Shown here piece after piece: positions 18,252 through 29,672 of a stretch of 42,842 bases of DNA. Made by a program: the position numbers and the translations under genes. The stretch comes from Amanita rubescens (Eukaryota; Basidiomycota; Agaricomycetes; Agaricales; Amanitaceae): NCBI GenBank assembly GCA_015039365.1, contig WION01000453.1, forward strand, positions 1 through 42,842, read 5' to 3'. A model generated the notes under the pieces. It ran no database searches and was not told where the DNA came from. It saw only the letters and a program-made list of their open reading frames with translations. The first letter of the stretch is position 1, and each line of letters starts with the position of its first letter.

Positions 18252-19720
18252 ATGTCGATTCGTGCCCGTTTCTTCTCTGCTATTGGTGCTGCAGAAATTA
18301 ATGTCACCACACCTGATGCTGGACGTGACAATGTGTTTGCCAGCAGGACTGGTCCTGATTGTCCAGAACATGAGGAAGATGACCTCCCAGAGTCCGTGTC
18401 GAGCCGGGAAGGATCAGATTTCTCAGGTCGGAGCCGTCGGGTACATAGGAAACACGCGGAAACTGTCTGCAAGAGTCTTGGAATCCCATCAAGCACTTTG
18501 ACGAAGTTCGCTGACGTATGTGCTAGACGTTGCTTGAGTGTATTGAAACTAATACAACGTATCAGCTTCCTAACATTCCAATGATGCTCATAGATATCAA
18601 AGGGCATCTCATTGAAAATGATAAACGGAAGTCATCCAACGAGCTGATTGATCTGCTTGTTAAAGAATCTTACAAGGTAATTGAAATTTCAAAACTATTG
18701 AATAAACCCACCCCAGGCCATACTCACTATAGCTAAACTTCCAGACTATGCTTACAGAGCGACTCACTATGGTTCTCATATCGCCAAACTTGACTGCCTA
18801 TCGGGTGGGGCTCGGCGAACAGGTCATGGTGATTGACCATTTCAATGACGAGTGTCCATTGGTCTTCTAACCATATAACAGAAAATGATCAAAAGGATAC
18901 CCGATGTATTTAAGACTCCGGCGGCAATGTTTCATGACCCCGAAGCGCAGTCCAAATTACAGCAACTCGTTGAATCTATCTTGACGCAGCGTCGCTCTGC
19001 AATTAAATCAAAGGTGTGTAGCACTAGTTGTACTTACTGTATCTGCTTTCTAATCAACGTGGCTTACAGATTGCAAAACACACGCACTCCAAGGCACCTA
19101 TTCACGAACTAACAAAGAATGTTGCGCCTCGTAACGTTGAATTGTCAGTTCCACATTATACCCGAGTGGCTTTTCTTGTACGCCCAGCTTCTGTCGGCAT
19201 TTGCTTCCTTACTAACTTGTCAATACTTTAATAGCGAGCCTGCTATTCTGAATATAATGGAAGCGGTAACAATAGCAGGCCCGATGCAGAGAACAACGGT
19301 GCTGGCTCCAATGCAAATGACAACGGCACGAACGATGCAAATGACAACGGCGCGAACTTGAATGCGAATGGCAACGGCACAAACAATGCAAATGGCAATG
19401 ATATGAACAATAATGCACCGCCGGCGTTGCCCACCGATGACGACGTTGACAAGTCAACGAGGAAAGATTCACAATTTTGGCGTTATGTTGATACCGAGCT
19501 TAGGAGCTTAAGGGAGTACGCAAGGAATAATGATGCACATTTACCAACTGAAGAAGCACTACGGCGGTTTTTCAATGTGACGTTGATGGATGATATTGTC
19601 AAGTATCGCGGCAAAGTGACTGAGACAGAGGTGGAGAACACAGATATTCGAATGCCCGCCGGAAATATGGTTGAGAAGCCAGCTTGGCAAGACGCAATTG
19701 AGAATGCGGCCGTTTGGTAA
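18252..19720 (+). CDS. Asn-rich accessory protein of the Plavaka element, unknown function
   Basis: A multi-exon gene I do not recognise by name. Start MSIRARFFSAIGAAEIN at 18252; successive exons read KFAD-LPNIPMMLIDIKGHL, LVKESYK, TMLTERLTMVLISPNLTAYRVG, KMIKRIPDVFKTPAAMFHDP, SKIAKHTHSKAPIHELTKN and HYTRVAFL, each bounded by GT/AG sites. An exon then starts RACYSEYNGSGNNSR and carries an Asn/Gly/Asp-rich repeat (NANDNGTNDANDNG type). The C-terminal block is FWRYVDTELRSLREYA ... LRRFFNVTLMDDIVKYRG ... WQDAIENAAVW, stop at 19720. The FWxYVDxEL block looks like a conserved helical domain. The protein is soluble, with no membrane segment. It lies in the same orientation as the transposase, about 250 bp after it, so it probably belongs to the element, but it could be a host gene next to it. 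Confidence 0.6.
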
Positions 19721-20459
19721 TCATAAGTATCTTCGTTTTCATCGTTATCATGATCATTGGCACCCTTTTTGTTGTCGCTCATTTTGTCACTGTCACCCAT
19801 TTTTTTAAAATATCTACCGTGGTTGCTAATTGTTTTAAATTACATTACATTTATCAGAATATAAATTAATTGTTGATTAAATGGGATGTTGCCGAAATGC
19901 TGTGAAGAACATAGGAATCACATAGCCGCCATGCGGTATAGATGTTAAGTTAAACATACCATGTAGGGTGGTGACAACATAGACTAGACATTGCTGATAT
20001 TGTAGCATTCACATAGCTGGCCAACGTGGTACAGATGTTGGGTTAAACATACCAGGTAGGTATTGATACGGCGAAGGTACAAGATTACACACAAACGTAG
20101 GAGCTACGTTGCACCAATGTCTCAACAACATCAGTGTTCCTCATTATTACTACGTTTCCATCCAACATATGAATGGACTAAGGTCGATCAACGTACTGCC
20201 AATGCCGGTATTATATATATTGTATGTTGCCGGGATATTTGCTAAACGTTAGTGGCCAACGTGGCGACCCTGTTGGTCCCGATTTTGTGGGATTGAACCA
20301 GGTGACCGGATGTTGTAACCGACCCTCTGAAACGTCACGGCAACATTATTTACGAAATGTTTGGTCCATGTTGATTTCGCCTGACGGTGTAGTTGATGTG
20401 GCTGTGACGTCATTTAAACGCTCCAAGTTTGGCCAGTGGAAGACATAGCTGTACATTGC
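19721..20459. repeat. Right subterminal arm of the Plavaka element and intergenic DNA
   Basis: About 740 bp without a gene. It contains two diverged direct repeats with the order ACATAG..TGG..GGTA-AGATGTT-GGTTAAACATACCA-GTAGG (about 19915-19970 and 20010-20058), and GTGGCCAACGTGG words near 20020 and 20251 that echo the left arm palindromes. The last part must hold the phospholipase D promoter; no TATA box stands out. Confidence 0.5.
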
Positions 20460-23400
20460 ATGTCTGCACCTCCCAGGCAGCAGCACCCGGCTCTGGGCAA
20501 CGCTTCTTCATCATCTCGCCGTGCAGTCACACCTTCGAAATCTTCCCATGCAATTCGCTTCGTGACTCCCCCCACTTCACCAGCCGCTAGAACTGGTCCA
20601 CCTCGCTCATTATCTATTTCCTTGTCTCCGCCCGGTTCTCCTTCACTTCCTAGACAACTGCGCAGATATGATACAATTCAGGGACATTACGATGATGGCG
20701 ACACGTCCTTCTCACCCGACCGTATGAGAGGCGCCTTAGAATGTATCGCCACTACCTCTCCTTCTCGCGACAAGAAGGGGAAGCGCCGAGAGACCAGGGT
20801 CTTCGATGACAATATGCATGTGCTCCACGAGTCGCCGGGGGAGGAGAAGACAGGTTTTGACTTCAACGCGGGGCAGCGTACGGAAGCGAAAACGGACGAA
20901 GAGCTTGCAACGTCACCTAGTCACGCCGAGAACGTGAAACAGAGGTCATCTACGCAGCATACAAGCTCCGGATGGGCGCGTCTCCGATCTTTGCTGCCAC
21001 GGATTGTGGACAAGGAGCCCACTTCTAAGGTGCCAGATCAAGAACCAGACCATCCTCATGCCTCTGTCAACATCACAGACGAACTCATCGGGGGTGGGCT
21101 CTGCGCCCTTATACCTGGTTTATGGTTTCAGAGGGACGAAAAAGGGCGCCACCGCATCCCCATTCTTCTGCACAGGCTATGTATACGCATTAGTGACAGC
21201 CTTAATCCATTGCATATTCGCAAAGCCGTTTTCAGGATAGAGTGTGAGTATGCAAACGGAGCAGCGCGCTGGGTCATATACCGTGAACTTCGCGACTTCC
21301 TCCGTCTCCATATACACTACAAGTTTACCCGGGCCAACGCGCATCATGGCGCCAAGTTACCAGAGTTCCCCAAATCCAGTCAGTCGCATCCGATTGCACA
21401 ATATTGATTTTGCTTAATACAACCCCCAGATATACTATATTGGAAGCTCACGAAGAAAGAAGACACTCCTGTTAGCCATGCAGAATTTGCCCGCAATCAG
21501 AGGGAGTCCTTGGAAGAATATTTGATTTGTCTCCTCCGCGCCGTGGTGAGTATACAAAAAATCCTCCGACCATCATACAAAGTCGCGTGAATATAGATGT
21601 TTTTTCCCTCCGCAAACCACCTTGCCAACTTTCTAGAGTTGAGCACTCTCTTCATATCACTAGCTCAAACTGGCGGGATCCAAGCGAAAGCTAGTTTCCT
21701 CAAGATTCACCCCATAGCAAGCGGCGGGGGTGGTTTTGGTCGTAAATCTGTCTCTCGGTGGGATCGGGGTGAATCCCTCTGGTGTGCGATTCGTGATAGT
21801 TATATGGTCGTGGTCGATGAACCGGGAAAGGTTAGTAGAACGCTGGTCCGCAGCTTTCAGGACTAATTGAATGCTGTAGAACGCCATTTGGGACGTTTTC
21901 CTGCTTGATCCTCACTTTGAAATACAACGGCCTAAGCGATACTACAGACAAGGACTTAATCTGTTTCATCAAGACTTTTATAGGACATCTAGCCATGTAA
22001 TTGGAACACCATGTCAGCAAAAGAAGTCGCTGTTTCAGTCATTACGTCTCCAACTATCTACATTCTTTTCACACTCCAGAGGTCCTTCGAACCAGTCCGA
22101 TCCGTTTCAGGAGGTCCTGGGCACATCCCCAACGCTAGCCGAAATTCCATCTACCCTTCCAACGCCAATGTTAGACCCATCCACGCATGTAAATCCGCTG
22201 CTTAAGAAGGCGGCAGATTCAGTGGGCGATGATCGTAACGACAAGAACAAAGACAAAGGTTCCGCGGCTGATTTTTCCAGACATACATTCTACATAATCA
22301 ACTCACAGATGGAGTTGAAATTACGCGCGCGCAGTGAGGTGATTTTGAATTGCTTCTCAACACATACCTAGTGGTAATCATTCCACAGCGACAAATGTTG
22401 CAATGGATAACTGCCTTGCAAAAGGTGTCGTCTCAGTGCCAATATACGAAACATCACAGGTATGACAGTTTCGCCCCCGTCCGGTCAAATGTTGCTGCAC
22501 AGTGGTTGGTTGATGGCGTACGTCGGTATTATCTTCGTGGTTCATCTACTCAAACGATGGTTAGCGGGACTACTTCTGGAATCTGTCGCGTGCCATTTTG
22601 CTCGCTAAAGAATCCATATATATCCATGATTGGTGGCTATCCCCAGGTCAGTGTCTGCCACTTGATAATAATAATAATCTGACGAGCTATAGAATTGCAG
22701 TTGAGACGCCCGCAAAAAGAACGGTATCGTCTGGATAACTTGTTGCAACGGAAGGCCAGAGAAGGAGTCAAGATATACGTGATTCTATAGTTAGTCGCAC
22801 ATATATTGGTGAACCTGGTAACTAATTCCATCTCAGCCAAGAAGTGTCCAATCGAACTACTCCAACCGACAGCAAGTACGTTCATTCCGCCACTCAGTTG
22901 CATTTGACTGATATGTCCAGTTATGCGAAACAAACGCTGACATCCTTGCATTCCAATATCATGGTTCAACGCTCGCCCTCTCACCTCCAGACGGGCACAC
23001 TCTACTGGGCGCATGTATGTTTTCCCTATTGTATTACTTTTCTCTTATGTTTACCAATGTCGATGATGAAAGCACGAGAAGTTATGTGTTATTGATCAAA
23101 CAATTGCTTTTATGGGCGGTATTGACCTATGCTTTGGAAGGTAACAGTAAACGCATATCGTTTTTGGGAAATTCTGATTGTTCTAGGTGGGATTCTCCAC
23201 AACACGTCTTAATGGATGATGGTCAAGAATCCGATCGGATCTGGCAGGGTTTGTCCATGTCATACTCCAAAGTCCTGTGCTTATATGCTCCCAGGTAAAG
23301 ATTATAGTAATCCGCGCCTGCGCGACTTCTATGAACTACACAAGCCTTTCGAGGAGATGTACGATCGAAGTAAAACGCCGAGAATGCCCTGGTTTGTCGG

Positions 23401-26045
23401 TTCTTATACAGCATTTATCTTATACATTGATCATGACAGGCATGACGTGGGACTGCAAATCGTAGGCCAACCAGCCCGTGACTTAGCTCGGCACTTCATT
23501 CAGCGGTAGGCATTTATAGGTGCATTTTGGCGTTTTCTGAGCTAACGAGATGCGGAAATAAGGTGGAACTGGCTACTCAGAATCAAGGTAGGCTCCTCAT
23601 GTCTCCCCTGACGTAAGAAATGACTGGGTTGTCAGAATCATTCTCGTAGATTTCCATGCTTGTTGCCACCGCCAGAGTTTAGAGAGACTGAACTCGCTCA
23701 AATGGGACTAACGGGCACCTGTGAATTGCAAATATGCCGATCTGTGGGTCCGTGGTCACTGGGCACTCTTGGGCACGTCGAACAATCCATACAAAATGCT
23801 TATGTCCAAGGTGAGTGCAGCCAGTGTGCTTGGCATCATTACCGACCCCGTTTTAGCAATTCAAAATTCCGAACATTTCGTATATATCGAGAACCAATTC
23901 TTCATCACGTCGTAAGATCATGTTCATCATAATTCAACTATTGCTTTTATCCCTTCTAGAACTATCATAAACGAGACTAAGGTTGAAAACAAGATTGGAG
24001 ATGCGTTGTTTAATCGCATAATGCGTGCATATAAAGACGATCAACCCTGGAAATGTTGCATTGTCATACCCCTTCTTCCAGGCTTCACCTTCCCAGTCGA
24101 CCACGCTGATGCTAGCGCGGTAAGCCTAGTCTTGACAGGACCTGCAACTATCGTCTTAGTGGAGATAGCTTCGTATTATTCTAGATTGCCAAACTCGTAG
24201 TTTGTGCAGGGGAGAACATTCAATCTTCTCCCGATTGAGAAAAGAGCGCATAGATGTGAGGATCAAATTTGATAGCCCAGGAAAGAATTAAATCTCTCTT
24301 CAGCCGGACAAATTTATTTCCATTCTTTCTCTTCGCAACTGGGGCAAAAGGCGAGACAATACGTTAATGACTGAGCAGGTAAGTGATTGTCTTTCAGTCT
24401 TTGGCGTACAGAACGTCGCCCACAATGCACAGGTGTATATACACGCTAAAGTCTGTATTGTGGACGACCGCCTTGCCATCATTGGGAGCGCAAATATAAA
24501 CGAGCGTTCCCAACGCGGTGAGCGGGATTCGGAATTAGCTGCCATTATCAAGGACACAGATTTAGTTGACGGGTACGCCGCTTTGTCCACGTTGTGATAC
24601 TCTGCTGATCTTCTGTTGCAGCATGATGGCTGGGAAGCGATTCAAAGTCGGACGATTTGCACATTCCCTGCGACTGCGCTTGATGCGAGAGCATCTTGGG
24701 ATGGACGTGGACGCATTGTCTGAAGATGTCTCTACAAGCAGCGAACCCTCAACGATTCAAAAACCTCGGAATCCGAATGTTGAGCAAGAAAACGTTATGA
24801 GAGGGAATGCAACTCGTTTTGGAGGTAGTAATTCAGACAGCAGACCCGCTTCTACGATAAACGAAGTGCGAGATGGTAGTGACCAAGGTGACTCGATTGA
24901 TCGTTCATGAATCCATCTGACGAAGGCAAATGTAGAGGAATCATCTACCCAGAGATCCAAACTCCTGCGTTTGTTGAGACCCAAGCGCAGCACCCCTACT
25001 CACAGGCGTAAAAAGTCTGCAAGTGAAGAACGGAAAGACTTTAGCGAGAAAAGAGCAGAAGTCATTAGTTTAGCAGATTCTCCGCTGTCAAGCCCAGATA
25101 AGGAAATTGCCTCGTACAAAGATGGGAAAAGCAGTGGAAGTCTCAAGGGCAACAGTATCAATGACGCGTCTGTAGAAGGTAACACAGGAAATGCTGCTCA
25201 CGTGAATGGAATTTTGGTGGAGGAACACCTCGGTGCGTCCAGAAGCGACTACACTGTCGAGGGATCGACATTGAGGGCACGATCACCCATTCGAGGAGGT
25301 TTATACAAATCCAGGAGCAAGATTTGGGCTGTACCGACTAGTAGACCACAAGTTGATCCCGATATTTTTGAGGATCCTTTAGCGGATGCATTCTGGAAGG
25401 ATGTGTGGCTGGCTAGCGCTGAACACAACGTATGTATTCATTGTCCTTTATACATCTAACAACTTAAGTTGAGATACAGACCCGGATCTATCGCAAAGTG
25501 TTTCATGCTGTGCCTGACGACACGGTTGCGACGTGGAAACAGTATAAGGACTTCATATTGCACCATGCACGTATGAATAGGACGGTGCATTAAACTCTCA
25601 TGGTGTTATTATAAAAGTTTGACCGTTATTTTAGGTCAAGGATGGTTTCTCGAGTGGAAGAACATCACGAGCTAGTGTGGTAGACATTTTTAGCAACGAG
25701 TCATCGGCGACGCGACATGAACCTGTTTCTGCAGAGAAAAATGGGTCGGCGAAAAATGGAGAGTTCCTTGATTTACCTCAAGGTTCTCCTACTCAGGCTA
25801 CAGTACCACTGGCTCCCATCGCAGACCAGAAACCTCGCAAGCCGATGAAAGGACTGGAACCATTCAGTGAAGCGGATTTTGCAGAAATGGAAGCTTTGCT
25901 AGACGAATTGAATGGTCATTTGGGTCCGTATTTTATTAGCAATGCGGCGACAACGCCATTAACGACGCATACAGTGGTTTATCCTTCGAAATTTTTGGAA
26001 GGGGAGGTTGGGTCTGACAATCTCCTTTTCCCTGCAGACAGGTGA
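20460..26045 (+). CDS. Phospholipase D (PLD1/Spo14 type)
   Basis: Hydrolyses phosphatidylcholine to phosphatidic acid and choline at membranes, in vesicle traffic and signalling. The ATG at 20460 ([10 protein letters not shown]) opens a disordered Ser/Pro-rich N-terminus. A PX-like region ([28 protein letters not shown], about 21215-21370) and a PH-like region ([46 protein letters not shown], 21770-22340) follow. Then come two catalytic motifs: [19 protein letters not shown] (23070-23130) and [23 protein letters not shown] (24442-24510), both with the full HxKxxxxD signature, plus [17 protein letters not shown] and ENQFFITS. The C-terminal [26 protein letters not shown] and [14 protein letters not shown] match the family end; stop 26045. 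There are over a dozen short introns, e.g. 21379-21429, 21546-21596 and about 25931-25973. An upstream GTG frame (20436) was not used. The domain order PX-PH-PLDc-PLDc is as in the fungal family. Confidence 0.93.
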
Positions 26046-26252
26046 GCAGCATTGTCGGTCATTGTTTCTGGATAGTCAGTTGACGTCCACCGCGAAGGAT
26101 GTTACCCCTGCCTATCTATAACTGATGGAGTAGTGTAATTTTATAAGACGTTTCGAGGCAATCATTTGGCGTAGTCGCGAAGCTTATATATGATAATAAT
26201 AATATTACATTGGGCACTGTCACGTCATACGCTCGCTACTCACAACTTTCTA

Positions 26253-28500
26253 ATGGCACCAAAGCAGGTCGATAAACCTGTTGCGAGCGCCGTTATTCCG
26301 GTGGAATTGAAGAAGCTTACTGTTCCCCAACTCAAGGTCCTTTGCAAGGAGAAAGGCTTAACCGGATATTCGAAGCTGACGAAAGATGTCATCATCCTCA
26401 AGCTATCACCATTTTACCCTACCCATATTCAACATGAAAATACTACACCAGGTGAAGGAACTCTTCAGACCAGCGGCTCGTCATGCACTGTTCGACCGAC
26501 ACCTATCCCCGGGAATCTAGCGAGGAATGCCAACAATACCAATATTTCTTCGGTAGCAGCACCGGCGACAATGAATGGGCCAGCTAGACCCACTGTCTCT
26601 TCAGGCGCTAGCGATAGGACTGAGCAGCATATAACCACGCCTATCCCGGCATCTGGCAAGAATAAGAGAATCGCTTCCGGTGGGCGTATACCTGGGACAG
26701 AAGTTTGTTTGAACAGCATAGTGGAACCTGGAATTCAAGACATACCCAGGCAAACCAACGGCAAGCGTGTCCTGCCCAAGGATACAGCAAATGGTAATCC
26801 AAGGACAAAGGTTCCGCGTGTCCTCGGCGGGAACCAACCGCCTTCACATCTGCAGAGCAAAGCAACGTTCAAGGTTCCTGCCCCTCCTCCTGCGAAGGTG
26901 GTCAATGCTGCCGACCAACAAGCTAGCCTTCAGCAAGCAGTCAATTCAATCGCGCCTGCGAGCCAGATTCTTAATGGCGCCGTTGGACCGACCTCGACGA
27001 AACGATTCAAACCGTTGGTTGCAGCTAACGGTACCAAAGACGCTGTGGGCAGCAAGAGCACTTCCAAGAAAACGTCTATTGCCATGCCAAATACGGCCGA
27101 AGATCAATTCGCGACTCGGTCTAGATTGGATTTTCCTGTCGAGCGCGATATCAGCCTAAAGCAGATCATGCTTCCCCCGTCTATTGCTGGAAGAAAGCAA
27201 GCACAAAAGTTTGCAATTATCCTGAGTGGAATCTCGCGTACAGAGCTCGTCAATTGTAGTCTTGCGTCTAAAACTCTTCGATATTCAGGTTAGTCGAGTG
27301 ACCTGGGTCTACGTGCTTATCAATAGGCTTCTTCCTTGTCGTCATTAGCTCATCTGTCTGCTTATCATCGCTTGCGACGCGATTTTCCTGGTAAACGGAC
27401 GGAATCTGTGCTTTCGCAATATAATCAGAACGTGACGGACGCGTGGCCGTACTTGCTTCAACGTCAACGAGAGGTGTCGGTTCGGAAAAGGATCTACGAG
27501 GAGTCATTCTTGGGCAAAGCAGTTGGGGATTGGTATGTTCTAAGCGAAGGTTTATGGGCCAGCCCAGACGACCCGAAGCAAGCAGCCGTCGCGGTCAGGT
27601 CAGTAATTGGACAGGTGTTGACACGCTCGTTGAATCGAATCATGGCAGGTTCATTATGACGCGGTTTTATTTTTTGATTTCTGTCCAAGGAATGAACCAC
27701 CCTGCCGCCCGGCGTCAACATATCGTCACCGACTGCAGCGAGGTAGTCAAAGACGAAATCTGGGTGGTGAAAATATGTTCCCAAGGTGTGCGAGAAGAAT
27801 ATTATGTTCTGGAGCCTACGTGTGAAGTCATTGGGTGTCAAGATAGCACCCCTATCCAAGCGCACAGGTTGCAACCGAGAGTAGATTGGTCTTCATACAT
27901 TTCTCAGCAAACTTCTGGGGATGCAGGAAATTTCTTTATTCGAGCGCCTCAGGTGGCCTAACCGAGAAGAATACGAAAAAGGGATAAGCAAACATTGGTT
28001 GAACAAGATGCGTGAGGAAGGTCAAGTAGGCAAAGTAAAGGTAGCAGTTGCCCGGAAATACATATTAGCTTGCGTTGTCGCAAACAGGTACAGTTCATAG
28101 ACATTCGGGTGCCATTAACGTCCTGAAGCAACATAGTATCAGCGGAAAATGGATGTCCTCCGTAGAAATGGCCCAAGAGTATGCAGGATTGCCGAGTAAC
28201 GGGATGGAAAAAAGGAAAGCCAGAAAAGATGTCCAGCTCTACGTTCCAGAGTAAGAATTGCGTTGAACCGCCAAAAGTAGAAATCCTAATCCGGATAGAC
28301 ATCATCATGTGGAAAGCATTCACTTTACCAGTGCAAAGGGCCTACCACTTCATGAAGCACTAGCAGTTATTCAGACACCTGGAAGGGAGTATTTCATCTT
28401 GAGAGATAATGGTATGCAGGTCGGATGCGAGGAAGAAGGTGTTGGTAGCGTCTGGATGTCGATCCTGCGGTGCCGAAGTGACGGGGTTGCATGCGTGTAG
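26253..28500 (+). CDS. SAP-domain protein, otherwise uncharacterised
   Basis: Six exons: 26253-27288, 27349-27598, 27649-27880, 27927-28087, 28137-28250, 28299-28500, giving 664 aa in one frame. The start MAPKQVDKP was preferred to an upstream in-frame start because a SAP motif follows directly (VELKKLTVPQLKVLCKEKGLTGYSKLTKDVIILKL, residues about 14-50), the usual N-terminal place of this DNA-binding helix-extended-helix. Next is a long disordered linker rich in Pro, Thr and Ala. The second half is a folded-looking region I do not recognise (LSAYHRLRRDFPGKR, AWPYLLQRQREVSVRKRIYEESFLG, FYFLISVQGMNHPAARRQHIV, SIHFTSAKGLPLHEALAVIQTPGREYFIL). It is probably nuclear and chromatin-linked by the SAP motif (inference). 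It lies 207 bp after phospholipase D and 64 bp before the next gene. Confidence 0.8.
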
Positions 28501-28564
28501 TCACAGTGTGACAGAAAGCTCATTAACTTGAATGTAGTCTAGTACTTCAAGCTTCAAGCCCGAC

Positions 28565-29584
28565 ATGGCAATTGTGGAAGACAACGAAAACGAGCTTACG
28601 CGTCTTTGGTCATTGATTCAGGACCTCAGCAAGCAGCTGAATCAGAACCGTAGTTTGTCAGTGTCCCTAGTCACGCAGACGGGAGATGTCAAGGTAGTTG
28701 CTCCGTCTGTATAGTATAAAAATTTTACGCTGACTGATGCTCTGCGGAGTAGAACCAAGCTATTCACGCTCAGACTGGCTTTGTCCTACGCCGGTTCGTC
28801 TCCTTTATTATTAGGGAATGAATGCATGTAATCGAGCGAATCGTAGATTCAACACGGATAAAAGTCAAGGTTGGATTTCGTTTTGACACATGCCATTTTG
28901 TCAGCTTAGCGATTCTGTCGGGCAGAAGAGTACAATGCAGAATTGGAGCGTATGAATTCCACGATCATGGCGGAAAACCAAAGTCTACAGAATGATAACA
29001 AACAGTTAAGCGCATTGATCAAGGAATATGAACAGACACTGGAGTCCATAATGAGTTGAGTGAAACGTGTATGAATGCAGAAGCTTAGATCATTTACCCC
29101 GTCCTTCCTGTCAAGGTACATTCCGAAACCGTGCCGTAGGTGATAAAGTGGGTGATTCGAGAATTTTACCCTGAACTTCTTTTTTTTTTAGCGTGACGTG
29201 CAAGAGCGTGAGCTATCTCTAATTCGCGAATATGAGACAAAACTGCTGGGACTAGAAGATGAGAATTCTGGACAGGAGTTGAGACAGCACACAGAAACGT
29301 CGGAGTCTCTGCGTCGGATCGCGAATTTGTTGCGACAGCTGTTGCGGACTCAAGGAGGGGAGGAAGGAATAGGAGGGGAAATGGAGGAAGTAGAGGATGA
29401 GGAGGAGGAAGAGTGGGGCGCGTGGAAAACGGTCGGACAAGGATCCGCGGATTACGGGCTGGAAAGGGAGATTGAGTTGGCACGGCTTGAAAAAGAAAAC
29501 GAGGAACTTAAGCGAATGATGGGTCTTCTTCCGGTTCAACTGAGGTTGGAATCTCAACGGATGGCAAGTGGACTGCGGGGCTAG
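28565..29584 (+). CDS. SIKE/FGFR1OP2-family coiled-coil protein (STRIPAK component)
   Basis: Small coiled-coil scaffold protein. The family (SIKE, FGFR1OP2; SCI1 in Sordaria) belongs to the STRIPAK phosphatase-kinase complex, which controls cell fusion and fruiting in filamentous fungi. Start MAIVEDNENELTRLWSLIQDLSKQLNQNR at 28565. The key signature EEYNAELERMNSTIMAENQSLQNDNKQLSALIKEYEQTLE lies at about 28926-29040 and is characteristic. A later exon reads ERELSLIREYETKLLGLEDEN, then a Glu-rich acidic stretch and a final heptad region LEREIELARLEKENEELKRMMGLLP; stop 29584. Introns are short; the first is 28694-28752. The join after LESIM is less sure: the best fit uses 29053-29087 and an acceptor at about 29208. 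Length about 230-240 aa, near that of the family. Confidence 0.82.
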
Positions 29585-29672
29585 AGTATTAGTATAATAT
29601 AATGAGTCTGATGGCGTCCCTTACACATCATCGCATCTTCAACTTGTAACCCATACGACGCAGGGCGTACAT

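Larger units (their letters stand above)
9273..20435 (+). mobile_element. Plavaka (CACTA-like) DNA transposon, with nested insertion
   Basis: A large DNA transposon defined by its transposase (10577-17996) and by flanking non-coding arms with related subterminal words (CCAACGTTGG, GATGTTGG, TTAAACATACCA). It holds three genes: a minus-strand accessory gene, the transposase and an Asn-rich accessory gene. Exact termini are uncertain. Plus-strand sequence at 1434-1451 joined to 9278-9320 resembles, imperfectly, the inverted right arm near 20210-20265, so the left end may lie left of the copia insertion. The right end is placed before the phospholipase D start by default. Plavaka elements are described from Agaricomycetes. 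Confidence 0.7.

Noticed and set aside
20436..20459. Alternative upstream start for phospholipase D
   Set aside because: The codon at 20436 is GTG, not ATG; the first ATG in frame is 20460.
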